Shown here one piece after another: positions 8,568 through 17,973 of a stretch of 35,213 nucleotides of DNA; the first letter of the stretch is position 1, and each line of letters opens with the position of its first letter. Both the position numbers and the translations under genes were made by a program. The DNA is from Lachnospiraceae bacterium. GTDB lineage: Bacteria > Bacillota > Clostridia > Lachnospirales > Lachnospiraceae. The stretch is from the NCBI GenBank assembly GCA_017461045.1, contig JAFTZJ010000009.1, positions 1 through 35,213 on the forward strand. Direction: 5' to 3'. Under the pieces are notes generated by a model that saw nothing but the letters and a program-made list of their open reading frames with translations, was not told the DNA's origin and searched no databases.

Positions 8568-10226
8568 ATGAAGAATGTAAGTTACTTGTTGAAGCTCCTT
8601 CGACGGGGGCAGGAGATGGCAATGCCGAAGGAAGGTAGGGAAAAACGTACCTATACGGTATTTGGCGGTGCAGCCATGTTATTTATTATGATTCCTTGCT
8701 GTGTAATTGTTGGTGTCATAGCATATTTTATGACTTTGGCAATGATTGAAGCCGGTGGTAAGGAAGAAGGTATGCTGTTTATTGTTCAGTTCATCTCGGC
8801 CTGTGCCATGATTTTTGGTTTGAATGTAGTAATTAATGAATTTTATTTTTCATCGGATATAGATTATCTGTTGCCGTTGCCGGTTCGCACGCATGAGTTG
8901 ATATTGGCAAAGTTCTGGGTGACCTATCAGGCAGAAAGTGTCATGGAATTCATGGTGATTTTCAGTGCGTATATTGGATATGTATTGGCTATGGGTGTGA
9001 CGCCAATTGGTGTAATCACAGGTTTGCTGGGAACGGTTACCTTGCCAATTGTTCCGTTAGTATACTGTGGTATTATCAGTATGCTGATTATGTTCCTATT
9101 CCAAGGAATTCGAAACCGCAAGGTATTGAACGGAATTATGGGTGGATTGACAATTGTTTTGATTCTGGGAACCTTCTTGTCTTTCCAAGGCCTAGAGGGC
9201 TTTTCCATTGATACTTATGTTACTTCCTTAACCAGTGGTGAAAATGCATTTATGAATGTCATGAATGTGGTATTTTACCCGGGGTATTTATTAGTGCATT
9301 CTGCGGCTTTCGGTCAGTGGAGCGAGGTTCTGCTATATGCAGGAATCAATATACTTTTACTGGTGCTTTTCATGGGAATTGCGAATGCAATATACTTGCC
9401 GGGCTTGTATAGCTTTAAGTCAGTGGCAAATAAAAAGGAGCATACCAAAAAGCAGAATGCAGAACGGAAACAACAGCATGTCTTCTGGGCTTATTGGAAA
9501 AAGGAGATTAAAACAATTTTCCGAACTCCGGCATTTGTTTCCAACTGTGTATTAATCAATTTCTTCTGGCCGGTAATTATTATCATTATTTGCATGATGC
9601 AGAAGGGTAGTAATACCATAAGTAATTTTATTGATATGTATCATGAAGGAAATGTCATGGCCGCCATTATTGCAGTAGCTGTATTCTTGGCTTTAGCGGC
9701 TTTAACGACTGCAGCTAACAGTCTGGCTTCCAGCTCCTTTACCAGAGAAGGTGCACATATTGATTTCATGAAGTACATACCGGTATCTTATGAATTGCAA
9801 ATCCATGTTAAAGGATTGGTAAGCTTGGTTTTCAGTTATCTAAGTTATTTGATGGACGTTGTTGTATTAACTATCATTCTGAAATTAGATTGGAAGATGG
9901 CTGTGTATTATGCCATTGCAGGTGCCTGTGTGGTATTCTTTATTACCTGTTTAGGAATCTGGTTGGATTCCATGCATCCGAAACTAATATGGGAAGATGA
10001 ATTAAATGCATTGCGGGGCAATCTGAACGTATTCTTTAATATGGCTTTTGCGATTGTTGCTGCATTTGTAATTAGCGGATTTGGATTCTTAATGTACTTG
10101 ATTCCGCATTCCTCCATCGGATTCATTTATGCCATATATATGTTGGTGCTACTGGTAATGGATATTTATATGTATTTCTTTACCATAAAGCGGGCATGTA
10201 AGAATCTGGAAAGATTATCTTCATAG
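8568..10226 (+). CDS. ABC-2 type transporter permease
   Basis: This 552-residue membrane protein has about twelve hydrophobic segments in two groups, separated by a basic cytoplasmic loop (KKEHTKKQNAERKQQH) around residues 305-320. That layout fits the large putative ABC exporter permeases of Firmicutes that pair with a single ATPase. A conserved cytosolic segment (FSSDIDYLLPLPV) after the second helix resembles the coupling region of this group. The start at 8568 is preceded by a strong AAGGAGG and sits one base past the ATPase stop codon, so it is the partner of that ATPase. The frame is open upstream to 8514, but that lies inside the ATPase gene. Substrate unknown. A rho-independent terminator follows directly. 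Confidence 0.88.
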   Translation: MKNVSYLLKLLRRGQEMAMPKEGREKRTYTVFGGAAMLFIMIPCCVIVGVIAYFMTLAMIEAGGKEEGMLFIVQFISACAMIFGLNVVINEFYFSSDIDYLLPLPVRTHELILAKFWVTYQAESVMEFMVIFSAYIGYVLAMGVTPIGVITGLLGTVTLPIVPLVYCGIISMLIMFLFQGIRNRKVLNGIMGGLTIVLILGTFLSFQGLEGFSIDTYVTSLTSGENAFMNVMNVVFYPGYLLVHSAAFGQWSEVLLYAGINILLLVLFMGIANAIYLPGLYSFKSVANKKEHTKKQNAERKQQHVFWAYWKKEIKTIFRTPAFVSNCVLINFFWPVIIIIICMMQKGSNTISNFIDMYHEGNVMAAIIAVAVFLALAALTTAANSLASSSFTREGAHIDFMKYIPVSYELQIHVKGLVSLVFSYLSYLMDVVVLTIILKLDWKMAVYYAIAGACVVFFITCLGIWLDSMHPKLIWEDELNALRGNLNVFFNMAFAIVAAFVISGFGFLMYLIPHSSIGFIYAIYMLVLLVMDIYMYFFTIKRACKNLERLSS

Positions 10227-10231
10227 AATAT

Positions 10232-10263
10232 AAACCCCCAAAGGCGGCTACCTTTGGGGGTTT
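10232..10263. terminator. Strong bidirectional terminator
   Basis: A perfect 13-bp stem, AAACCCCCAAAGG (10232-10244) with CCTTTGGGGGTTT (10251-10263), encloses a CGGCTA loop. It separates the ABC permease gene (ending 10226, plus) from the convergent activase gene (ending 10290, minus) and should stop both. Confidence 0.92.
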
Positions 10264-10289
10264 GTTGTATAAGCTACTTCATAACTCTA

Positions 10290-13200
10290 TTATTCAATTT
10301 CGCTTACCGCAGCTTCTAACTGACTGCTCTCAGTCGCAACTTCTTCCTCTTTTCGAGTGAGATTCTTTTGAGCTGTGGAAAGCATCAATTTAATTCGATT
10401 CAACTGATTTACCTCAGAAGCACCCGGGTCGTAGTCTACGGCAACGATGTTAGCATCCGGATAAGCAGCGCGCAGTTCCTTAATAACACCCTTACCAACA
10501 ATATGATTTGGCAAGCAACCGAATGGCTGACAACATACGATATTCGGAACATCGTTCTTAATCAATTCTACCATTTCAGCTGTCAGGAACCAACCTTCAC
10601 CGGTCTGATTACCTAAGGATACAATCGGTTTTGCATATTCAGCAAGCTCTTGGATATGCGGTATTGTACTGAAATGCTTACTTGCTGATAATTCTTTACG
10701 GGCAGTAGAGCGGTACATATCCAATAACTTAATAACCGTATCGGCAATTACAGCACTCTTTTTGCTCTTACCTAAGAACTCGTGCTTATAATTGTTGTTA
10801 TAGAATGCATAATCTAAGAAACCGGATAAGTCAGGCATAACAGCTTCGGCACCTTCAGCTTCTAACAACTCTACGATCTTATTGTTAGCACATGGCTGGA
10901 ACTTAACAAGAATTTCACCAACTACACCAACACGAGGTTTCTTAATGTCTTTAATTGGAAGTGCATCGAACTCACGAATGATTTCGCGTACATTTTTCTT
11001 AAAGGTTCGCATTTTCGCTCCCTTTTCAATGGATTCGATACAGATTTTTTCCCATTTCTTATGCAGGGCATCAGCAGACCCCGGTACTTCTTCATACGGA
11101 CGCATACGATATAAACAACGCATGAAGATATCACCGTATACAACTGCCTGCAAGGATGCGCTTAACATTGTATAATTGAACTTAAATCCCGGATTAGATT
11201 CAATACCGCTGGCACTAATGGAAATAACCGGTACATGCTCTAATCCGGCTTTCTTTAATGCACGACGAATGAAACCAATATAGTTGGTAGCACGGCAACC
11301 ACCACCGGTCTGGGTAATTGCAAGTGCTGTATTATTCAAATCATATTTACCGGATTGTAATTCCTGAATTAACTGTCCGGTAACCAAAATGGAAGGATAG
11401 CAGGCGTCATTGTTAACGTACTTCAAACCAACATCTACTGCTGATTTATCTGGATCCGGTAAAGTTGCAAAATACACGCCGGATTTACTGAATGCAGGCA
11501 TTAACATGCTGAAATGAATTGGTGACATATTTGGCGCCAAAACAGTATATTTCTGCTCCTTCATTTCCTTAGTAAATAATTCGCGGTCATAAGCAGAAGA
11601 GATAGGATGTGGTACAATTCCCTTTTTGTTTCGTACTTTAACTGCACTGATTAAGGAACGAATACGGATGCGGGCAGCACCTAAGTTACTTACCTCATCA
11701 ATCTTTAATACGGTATAAATCTTGCCGGAACCCGAGAGGATATCGTTTACACAATCAGTTGTAACCGCATCCAAACCACAACCAAAAGAATTTAACTGGA
11801 TTAATTCCAGGTTCTTGCTTGATTTTACATAGTTTGCTGCTGCATACAAACGGCTGTGATACATCCACTGGTCAGATACAATCAACGGACGTTCCACATT
11901 GGTCAAATGAGAGATGGAATCCTCAGTTAATACAGCAATACCATAGGAGTTAATCAATTCCGGAAGACCATGATTGATTTCCGGGTCTACATGGTAAGGA
12001 CGGCCGGCTAAAACAATACCCATACGGTTGTTTTCTTCACAATAGCGGATGGCTTCCTCACCCTTTTGCTGTAAATCAGCCTTCATGCGTTCGTATTCTT
12101 CGAATCCCGCATCCAATGCTTCTTTAATTTCTTTCTTATCTACGTTGCAATACTTTGAAAATTCATTATAAAGACGTACAACCAAAGCATCCCGGTTATC
12201 CAAAGCCATAAATGGACGGATAAAGGTAATGTCATCGCTGCGAATTTCTTCTACGTTATTCTTAATGTTTTCTGCATAAGAGGTTACAATCGGACAGTTG
12301 TAGTGATTATAAGCATCCGGAGTTTCATTCTGCTCATATACAATACAAGGCTGGAAGATGGTTTTTACCCCTTGCTTTAATAACCACATGATGTGACCAT
12401 GTGAAATCTTTGCCGGATAGCATTCCGATTCACTTGGAATGGATTCGATACCCAGTGTGTAAATATCTCGGCTGGAAGGCGGAGATAAAACAACGCGGAA
12501 ACCAAGCTTTGTTAAGAATGTAAACCAAAGAGGGTAGTTCTCATACATGTTTAATACTCTTGGAATACCAATTTCTCCACGATAAGCAAGCTCCGGAGAT
12601 AATGGCTCATAACCGAAAAGCTTTTTGTTCTTATATTCAAATAAGTTCGGAACATTATCCTTGTTCTTTTTCTGGCCAATACCACGTTCACAACGGTTAC
12701 CGGTAATGAACTGACGACCGCCGGAGAACCGGTTAATGGTTAAGAGACAGTTATTGGTACATCCCTTACATCTTGCCATGGATGTCTCATACTTCAGATT
12801 GTTAATCTGTTCAATGGAAAGCATAGTGGTTTCAGTCTCTCCGTCATAGTTGTCACGAGCAATTAAAGCGGCACCAAAAGCTCCCATAATACCGGAAATG
12901 TCCGGGCGAATGGCTTCTCTGCCGGAAATTAATTCAAAGCTACGCAAAACAGCATCGTTGTAGAAGGTACCACCCTGTACAACTACCTTTTCGCCCAAAT
13001 CCTTCGGGTCTGTAAGCTTAATAACTTTAAGTAATGCATTCTTAATAACAGAATAAGCAAGACCGGCTGAGATGTCAGATACATCAGCGCCTTCCTTTTG
13101 TGCCTGTTTAACCTTGGAATTCATAAATACGGTACAACGGGAACCTAAATTGATTGGATGTTCCGCAAATAATGCAATCTTTGCAAAGTCTTCAATGGAA

Positions 13201-14579
13201 TAGTTCATGGACTTTGCGAAGGTTTCAATAAAGGAACCGCAACCGGAAGAGCAGGCTTCGTTTAACATAACGTTGTCAACTGCCTGATTCTTAATCTTAA
13301 TACATTTCATATCCTGACCGCCGATATCCTGAATACAATCTACATCCGGTTCAAAGAAAGCAGCGGCAGTGTAGTGAGCGATTGTTTCAACTTCTCCATC
13401 ATCTAACATCAAGGCAGACTTAATTAAAGCCTCACCATAACCGGTAGAACATGCCCGAACGATTTTAGCACTATCCGGTAATTGTGAGTAAATCTCCTGA
13501 ATTGCACGGATACTGGTATTCAAAGGGCTACCATTGTTACTGCTGTAGAAAGAATAGAGCAGTGTACCGTCTTCGCCAACCAAAGCAACCTTGGTAGTGG
13601 TAGAACCTGCATCAATACCTAAGAAGCAATCACCTTCGTAAGCAGATAAATCACCCTTTGTTACATTGTATTTGTTGTGGGAAGCACAGAATTCATCATA
13701 CTCAGCCTGATTCTGGAACAGAGGGTCCATACGGTCAACCTCCATCTCAATCTGAATATCACTATGTAATTTCTCATCTAATTCTTCAAGTGAAGTAAAG
13801 CTATCTGTTGTTTCTGCATTCAAGGCAGCACCAATGGCTGCAAATAAATGGGAATTGTTTGGAGAAATAGTCTGCTCCGGTGTCAGATTCAGGTTTCGTA
13901 CAAAAGCCTTCTGTAATTCTGACTGGAAGTGGAGAGGACCACCCAAAAATGCAACATTACCACGAATTGGTTTGCCACACGCAAGACCACTAATGGTCTG
14001 GTTTACAACTGCCTGATAAATAGAGGCAGCCAGATTTTCTTTGGTTGCACCTTCATTAATCAAAGGCTGAATATCCGTTTTTGCAAATACACCACAACGG
14101 GCAGCAATCGGATAAATGGTATCGTAATTTTTAGCGTACTCATTTAAGCCCTCTGCATCGGTTTGGAGCAGAGAAGCCATCTGGTCGATGAAGGAACCGG
14201 TACCGCCGGCACATACACCATTCATACGCTGTTCAATTCCGTTGGTGAAATAAATGATTTTCGCATCCTCACCACCAAGCTCGATGGAAACATCTGTCTG
14301 TGGTGCATACAACTGTAATGCATCCGTAACGCAGACTACCTCCTGGGAGAATGGAACCTCTAAGATGGTAGCAATTGCTAAACCGCCGGACCCGGTGATA
14401 GTAGGCTGAACCTCTAAATCACCCAGCTTGCGTTTTGCATCCTTTACAAGTCTTGCAAGTGTACCTTTAATATCAGCAAAATGCCGTTGATAATCTGAAA
14501 ATAATATATGATGCTCGTTGTCCAGAACTGCTACCTTGACAGTAGTAGAACCAATATCAATACCAATTGTGTAACTCAT
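10290..14579 (-). CDS. 2-hydroxyacyl-CoA dehydratase activase-family giant protein (two BadF/BadG domains plus DUF2229)
   Basis: This 1429-residue protein has two actin-like ATPase domains of the BcrA/BadF/HgdC type, beginning [15 protein letters not shown] near residue 5 and [13 protein letters not shown] at 321. Each carries the cysteine region that in HgdC holds a [4Fe-4S] cluster: CAGGTGSF with Cys123, and CSSGCGSF with Cys443 and Cys447. A DUF2229-type region follows, with a further cysteine cluster (C604-x2-C607-x3-C). The C-terminal third (about 1170-1400, with a CCQPFGC motif) resembles the dehydratase subunits themselves. HgdC homologues use ATP to drive electrons into 2-hydroxyacyl-CoA dehydratases. 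The role of these fused giants is not established, though they are common at this size in anaerobic Clostridia. It is monocistronic, with an unusual hairpin between ribosome site and ATG. Confidence 0.9.
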   Translation of the reverse strand: MSYTIGIDIGSTTVKVAVLDNEHHILFSDYQRHFADIKGTLARLVKDAKRKLGDLEVQPTITGSGGLAIATILEVPFSQEVVCVTDALQLYAPQTDVSIELGGEDAKIIYFTNGIEQRMNGVCAGGTGSFIDQMASLLQTDAEGLNEYAKNYDTIYPIAARCGVFAKTDIQPLINEGATKENLAASIYQAVVNQTISGLACGKPIRGNVAFLGGPLHFQSELQKAFVRNLNLTPEQTISPNNSHLFAAIGAALNAETTDSFTSLEELDEKLHSDIQIEMEVDRMDPLFQNQAEYDEFCASHNKYNVTKGDLSAYEGDCFLGIDAGSTTTKVALVGEDGTLLYSFYSSNNGSPLNTSIRAIQEIYSQLPDSAKIVRACSTGYGEALIKSALMLDDGEVETIAHYTAAAFFEPDVDCIQDIGGQDMKCIKIKNQAVDNVMLNEACSSGCGSFIETFAKSMNYSIEDFAKIALFAEHPINLGSRCTVFMNSKVKQAQKEGADVSDISAGLAYSVIKNALLKVIKLTDPKDLGEKVVVQGGTFYNDAVLRSFELISGREAIRPDISGIMGAFGAALIARDNYDGETETTMLSIEQINNLKYETSMARCKGCTNNCLLTINRFSGGRQFITGNRCERGIGQKKNKDNVPNLFEYKNKKLFGYEPLSPELAYRGEIGIPRVLNMYENYPLWFTFLTKLGFRVVLSPPSSRDIYTLGIESIPSESECYPAKISHGHIMWLLKQGVKTIFQPCIVYEQNETPDAYNHYNCPIVTSYAENIKNNVEEIRSDDITFIRPFMALDNRDALVVRLYNEFSKYCNVDKKEIKEALDAGFEEYERMKADLQQKGEEAIRYCEENNRMGIVLAGRPYHVDPEINHGLPELINSYGIAVLTEDSISHLTNVERPLIVSDQWMYHSRLYAAANYVKSSKNLELIQLNSFGCGLDAVTTDCVNDILSGSGKIYTVLKIDEVSNLGAARIRIRSLISAVKVRNKKGIVPHPISSAYDRELFTKEMKEQKYTVLAPNMSPIHFSMLMPAFSKSGVYFATLPDPDKSAVDVGLKYVNNDACYPSILVTGQLIQELQSGKYDLNNTALAITQTGGGCRATNYIGFIRRALKKAGLEHVPVISISASGIESNPGFKFNYTMLSASLQAVVYGDIFMRCLYRMRPYEEVPGSADALHKKWEKICIESIEKGAKMRTFKKNVREIIREFDALPIKDIKKPRVGVVGEILVKFQPCANNKIVELLEAEGAEAVMPDLSGFLDYAFYNNNYKHEFLGKSKKSAVIADTVIKLLDMYRSTARKELSASKHFSTIPHIQELAEYAKPIVSLGNQTGEGWFLTAEMVELIKNDVPNIVCCQPFGCLPNHIVGKGVIKELRAAYPDANIVAVDYDPGASEVNQLNRIKLMLSTAQKNLTRKEEEVATESSQLEAAVSEIE

Positions 14580-14610
14580 AATTCTATGCGACGGAACCGT
14601 CGCCCTCCTT
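14580..14610 (-). promoter_or_regulatory. Ribosome site with intervening hairpin upstream of the activase gene
   Basis: On the minus strand a strong AAGGAGG (14604-14610) lies 24 nt before the ATG, normally too far. A perfect inverted repeat GCGACGG-TT-CCGTCGC (14588-14603) abuts it. Folding those 16 nt into a hairpin leaves 8 nt between the ribosome site and the start codon, which is optimal. No alternative in-frame ATG, GTG or TTG occurs between the two. Confidence 0.7.
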
Positions 14611-14644
14611 ACTTATTATAAAGAAACTTTTAATGTCCTAGGAT

Positions 14645-14673
14645 ATTATAAGGGAAAGTGTCGAAAAACTCAA
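14645..14673 (-). promoter_or_regulatory. Sigma-A promoter of the activase gene
   Basis: On the minus strand TTGAGT (14668-14673) and TATAAT (14645-14650) are separated by 17 bp. Transcription would start about 60 nt upstream of the ATG, so the leader includes the ribosome-site hairpin. Confidence 0.65.
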
Positions 14674-14721
14674 TATGTAAAACCTTGCTATTCGTTTAAG
14701 TTTTTATGAATAACATGGGAA

Positions 14722-14750
14722 AAATATGAGAATTTATCGGAAAATACATC
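14722..14750 (+). promoter_or_regulatory. Possible sigma-E-like promoter of the LysM gene
   Basis: AAATATG (14722-14728), 14 bp, then AATACATC (14743-14750) resembles the Bacillus sigma-E pattern kmATATT-N14/15-CATACAnT. It lies 60 nt upstream of the LysM start. The match is partial and the call tentative. Confidence 0.3.
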
Positions 14751-14809
14751 ATTTTACGCACAAGGACGCATTTCATGAATAAAATAATCAAAAACAAGAG
14801 GTATGAAAT

Positions 14810-15172
14810 ATGTACAGTAATGCTCAGAATTGTCAGGGGTTTGTCTATGTAGTAAAAGAGGGCGACACCTTATATAAAATAGCCAGAAATTATGATCTAA
14901 GACTAATAGATGTACTACGGTATAATCCGTATGTAAATGTCTATAATTTACAGGTAGGGGATGAACTTTGCTTACCGACTTTGCCGAATTCTACCGTGCC
15001 GGGTGGTACCAGTGAACGCACTTATATTACCCAGGAAGGGGATACCTTGGATGATATTCTGGACTTATTTAACACGGATTTTGATAGTCTTGCAGAATAT
15101 AATGCATCCTTAAAAGAACTTCCGATACCGGCAGGTTTTGTACTGCGATATCCGGTACGTGCACCAAGATAA
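14810..15172 (+). CDS. Small protein with two LysM-type domains
   Basis: This 120-residue protein begins almost at once with a clear LysM domain (YVVKEGDTLYKIARNYDL, ending VGDELCLP, about residues 12-57). A second, more diverged copy (YITQEGDTLDDILDLFN, ending PAGFVLRYP) covers about 70-115. LysM modules bind peptidoglycan or related N-acetylglucosamine polymers. There is no signal peptide, so it is either made in the mother cell and deposited on the forespore, as for the Bacillus spore protein SafA, or exported by another route. The spore link is inference, helped slightly by a sigma-E-like promoter upstream. The ribosome site is an AAGAGG-type sequence about 8 nt before the ATG. Confidence 0.85.
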   Translation: MYSNAQNCQGFVYVVKEGDTLYKIARNYDLRLIDVLRYNPYVNVYNLQVGDELCLPTLPNSTVPGGTSERTYITQEGDTLDDILDLFNTDFDSLAEYNASLKELPIPAGFVLRYPVRAPR

Positions 15173-15242
15173 ATTGGTTTCTTCATAATTATTTTTGTAG
15201 AAAAATCGATTATAAAGGTTTTATAAAGCAAACTTGCCGGTC

Positions 15243-15271
15243 TTGCGTTTGAAGTTCGAATGGGATATAAT
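15243..15271 (+). promoter_or_regulatory. Sigma-A promoter of the pseudo-rhomboid operon
   Basis: TTGCGT (15243-15248) and TATAAT (15266-15271) are separated by 17 bp, 36 nt upstream of the ATG at 15308. It probably drives the run of genes to about 19601. Confidence 0.65.
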
Positions 15272-15307
15272 TGAAAAAGCTATGTGATTAAGAAGGAAGA
15301 TGATTTT

Positions 15308-16195
15308 ATGCATTGGATGAATAAACTGGAACGTAAGATTGGTAAATTTGCGATTAAGCATTTAATCGTGTATATTTTGGCTGCATATGTGGTTGGATAT
15401 TTGTTTTATTTTCTGGATATTTTCGGTGTTTTGCCGGGAATATACAGTATGTTGGAAATGGACCCGGCAGTAATATGTCGTGGACAAGTTTGGAGACTGG
15501 TTACTTGGGTGTGTACCAATCCCCAGAGTCCGAGTTTATTCTTGATTTTCATGTTTATGTTATACTATTGGATTGGTAATACCTTGGAAAATATATGGGG
15601 AACCTTCCGGTACAATGTATTCATTTTCATGGGATTGATTTTGATGACTATTGCTCCGATGTTGATTTATCTGGTGACGGGGCTGATGTTTGGATTTGGG
15701 AATGCATTGAGCCTGTCGGCAAGTACCTATTATTTGAATTTTACTTCATTCTTGGCTTTTGCAACGATTTTTCCGAATCAACAGGTGTATTTCATGTTCT
15801 TTATACCGATTAAGATGAAATGGCTTGCAATTATCGATGCAGTATTTTTAGCAATTCAAATCGGACAATATGCCTTACTTGCTTATGCACAGCCGGCGTA
15901 TGCCGTTTATTGTATTTCCACCATTGTATCCATTCTGTTATCGGTTACGAATTTTATAGTGTATTTCCTGGCAACCCGTAATTATAAGCGGATATCACCA
16001 AAGGAAATCAAACGAAAGCGGAAGTATCATAAGCAGGTGCGGGAAGCAAAGGTTCGAGGAACCAGACATTATTGTGCCATTTGTGGCAGAACGGAAGAAA
16101 GTAATCCGGAATTGCAGTTCCGGTTTTGTTCTAAGTGCAATGGTAATTTAGAATATTGCAATGAACATTTATTTACACACGAACATAAGAAATAA
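15308..16195 (+). CDS. Rhomboid-like membrane protein lacking the catalytic motif, with C-terminal zinc-binding tail
   Basis: This 295-residue protein has five or six hydrophobic helices with rhomboid landmarks: GQVWRLVTW in the first loop and GNTLENIWGTFRYN. At the position of the catalytic GxSG there is LSAST-YYLNF, and no equivalent histidine is obvious, so it is predicted not to be a protease and is more like derlin-type pseudo-rhomboids. After a very basic stretch (KEIKRKRKYHKQ, about 235-250), the tail reads C-x2-C-x14-C-x2-C-x6-C-x2-H-x3-H-x-H, enough ligands for two zinc ions. The ATG at 15308 is chosen because AAGGAA lies 9 nt upstream; the in-frame GTG at 15284 has no ribosome site. 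It heads an operon ending with gerW. Function unknown. Confidence 0.85.
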   Translation: MHWMNKLERKIGKFAIKHLIVYILAAYVVGYLFYFLDIFGVLPGIYSMLEMDPAVICRGQVWRLVTWVCTNPQSPSLFLIFMFMLYYWIGNTLENIWGTFRYNVFIFMGLILMTIAPMLIYLVTGLMFGFGNALSLSASTYYLNFTSFLAFATIFPNQQVYFMFFIPIKMKWLAIIDAVFLAIQIGQYALLAYAQPAYAVYCISTIVSILLSVTNFIVYFLATRNYKRISPKEIKRKRKYHKQVREAKVRGTRHYCAICGRTEESNPELQFRFCSKCNGNLEYCNEHLFTHEHKK

Positions 16196-16212
16196 AGGAG
16201 ATATAAGACATC

Positions 16213-17613
16213 ATGCAAAAGCAGGAACGGTTAATAATAAAGCAATTAGGTAACAAACAAAATGTAGAAGAGAACTTACCAAAGTATGCAAGTTTTATGA
16301 GTAGTACTTATTATGAGTACTCTTTAATACAGCTTGCTATGAATCTTTATACATTACAGGAGCGTACACAGGAAACGGTAAGTGCAGATTCTTACGTGGA
16401 AGAAGCGTTAAATGCGATTCAGAAATTTACCGGCATGTATGTGCTGGATAAGAAATACGAGAATCGGGAAGACGATCGCAAACGAATTCATGAGATTCGG
16501 AATCGAATTACTGCAAAAATGCGTATTTTAACCAGCTACACGGATGCACTGCAGATTTATGAGTACATATTGAACCGTTTGGAGTATTCCTTTGAAATTG
16601 TAGATGAGGATGTTGATGTAGAAGCATACAGTAAGCGGGTGTTCCAGTATTTGTTTAAGGAAAATGACAAAATGGTGATTAACAGCAAGATTCAGATGGT
16701 TGTTTCCCAGTTGCCGGTTCGCATTACGAAAAACCGCTTTTATGATATTTTGAATGAAAGTTTGAAAATCTATACCGGTGCAGAATGCAGCAGTGTAGAT
16801 GATTTTGCGGAAACTATCCGTGCTTGTTCCGGTTTGTACAAGCCGGAAGGCTTCGAAACGGAATATCCAAAACTGTACAATGCTTTGCAATCTTTAGAAA
16901 CTTTGGATTATATGAATCTTACTCGTGAGGATTGGCAAGCGAATATGGATTTGTTAAATGATATGGCTGCTTATATTGAGAATATTGTAACGGATTATTT
17001 GTTATTGGAAGATATTGTAAACGAAGTGTATGCAGTTATGACAGCAAGCGTTTATGTTGCAGATGAAACACCGGAGATGGGTTATGCATCAAAGGTATTA
17101 GAATGTGTCTTGGAAGCTATGGCAAATGATACACCGATTTCAGAAGTGGCAGAGGATTGCTTCTTTGCTTTAGAGGGTGCACCGGAGGCGTTATCTGAGA
17201 AATTGATGCAGGGAGAAGGTTTATTATTTGATGTCTGGTCAGCACATCAGGATAAGCTGAAGGAATTGTCTCTCACAGAGCAGTATGCGGATCTGAATTT
17301 GATTTCAAAACTGCTTTGCAACAGTATATTTATCGACTTAAAGCCGGATTCTTTAGAGCCGGAGATTGCAGACAGTATATATGTAAACCAGGTGCGGGAT
17401 AAGTTGATTGAAGAGTTTTCACAGTCATTTGCTACCCATGGAAAATTGGTTAACCGTGCAAGAATGGCTATGGTACTTGGTAATGTACCGGTATTCTTTA
17501 ACAGTCAGCAGGAAATCTCAGATTATTTAAGCTATTCACTGGAGCATTGCAATAATAACAGTGAGTTGAAGGCTGTAATGAATATTATTGATGTAATGAT
17601 AGAAGAAGATTAG
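16213..17613 (+). CDS. Conserved-looking hypothetical protein, all-helical
   Basis: I do not recognise this 466-residue protein. It has no signal peptide or membrane segment, appears almost entirely alpha-helical, and is acidic. It includes an EIRNRITAKM helix near 97-106 and repeated short helical segments suggestive of a scaffold. No enzymatic motif is visible. An AAGGAG site lies 12 nt before the ATG, a slightly long spacing. It starts 17 nt after the pseudo-rhomboid gene and 28 nt before the next unknown gene, in a run that ends with gerW. A link with envelope or spore functions is therefore possible by context only. Confidence 0.8.
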   Translation: MQKQERLIIKQLGNKQNVEENLPKYASFMSSTYYEYSLIQLAMNLYTLQERTQETVSADSYVEEALNAIQKFTGMYVLDKKYENREDDRKRIHEIRNRITAKMRILTSYTDALQIYEYILNRLEYSFEIVDEDVDVEAYSKRVFQYLFKENDKMVINSKIQMVVSQLPVRITKNRFYDILNESLKIYTGAECSSVDDFAETIRACSGLYKPEGFETEYPKLYNALQSLETLDYMNLTREDWQANMDLLNDMAAYIENIVTDYLLLEDIVNEVYAVMTASVYVADETPEMGYASKVLECVLEAMANDTPISEVAEDCFFALEGAPEALSEKLMQGEGLLFDVWSAHQDKLKELSLTEQYADLNLISKLLCNSIFIDLKPDSLEPEIADSIYVNQVRDKLIEEFSQSFATHGKLVNRARMAMVLGNVPVFFNSQQEISDYLSYSLEHCNNNSELKAVMNIIDVMIEED

Positions 17614-17641
17614 TCAAAAAGACAGATGAACAGGAGTTTCC

Positions 17642-17956
17642 ATGAAGTTATACAAGCAAATGTATGTCCGCGGAATTCCGGATGGGAAGATAATTTCTAC
17701 CATGCGAAAAATGAAACGTAAGAAAGAGATTTTTGGGCTGTATTGCATTACGTTACCGGTATTTCAAGATGGAATTTTGGAAATATATGAATATGATGAA
17801 TTGTGTCAGCCGATATACGATGAATTAAAGGAACCGGTCATTGTAATTGGGATTACGAAATCCTATACGGATGCAGAGGAAATGGTGAGGCTGATTATAG
17901 ATGAAGTGTACCGGAATACCGGTGGATTTGACGTAGGTGAATATTTGCACCTATAA
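17642..17956 (+). CDS. Small hypothetical protein
   Basis: I do not recognise this 104-residue protein. It is soluble, with a basic N-terminal third (STMRKMKRKKEIFG) followed by beta strands (LYCITLPVF, LEIYEYDEL, VIVIGITKS) and an acidic C-terminal helix (DAEEMVRLIIDEVYRNTG). This looks like a compact alpha/beta domain. A CAGGAG ribosome site precedes the ATG. It lies 28 nt after the 466-residue gene and 17 nt before the DUF2953 gene, so all are probably in one transcript. Base composition matches the neighbours. Confidence 0.78.
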   Translation: MKLYKQMYVRGIPDGKIISTMRKMKRKKEIFGLYCITLPVFQDGILEIYEYDELCQPIYDELKEPVIVIGITKSYTDAEEMVRLIIDEVYRNTGGFDVGEYLHL

Positions 17957-17973
17957 GAACAGGAGGTGATGGT

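Noticed and set aside
15284-15307. Upstream GTG start for the pseudo-rhomboid
   Set aside because: No ribosome site precedes it and it falls just after the promoter; the ATG at 15308 has AAGGAA at proper spacing.
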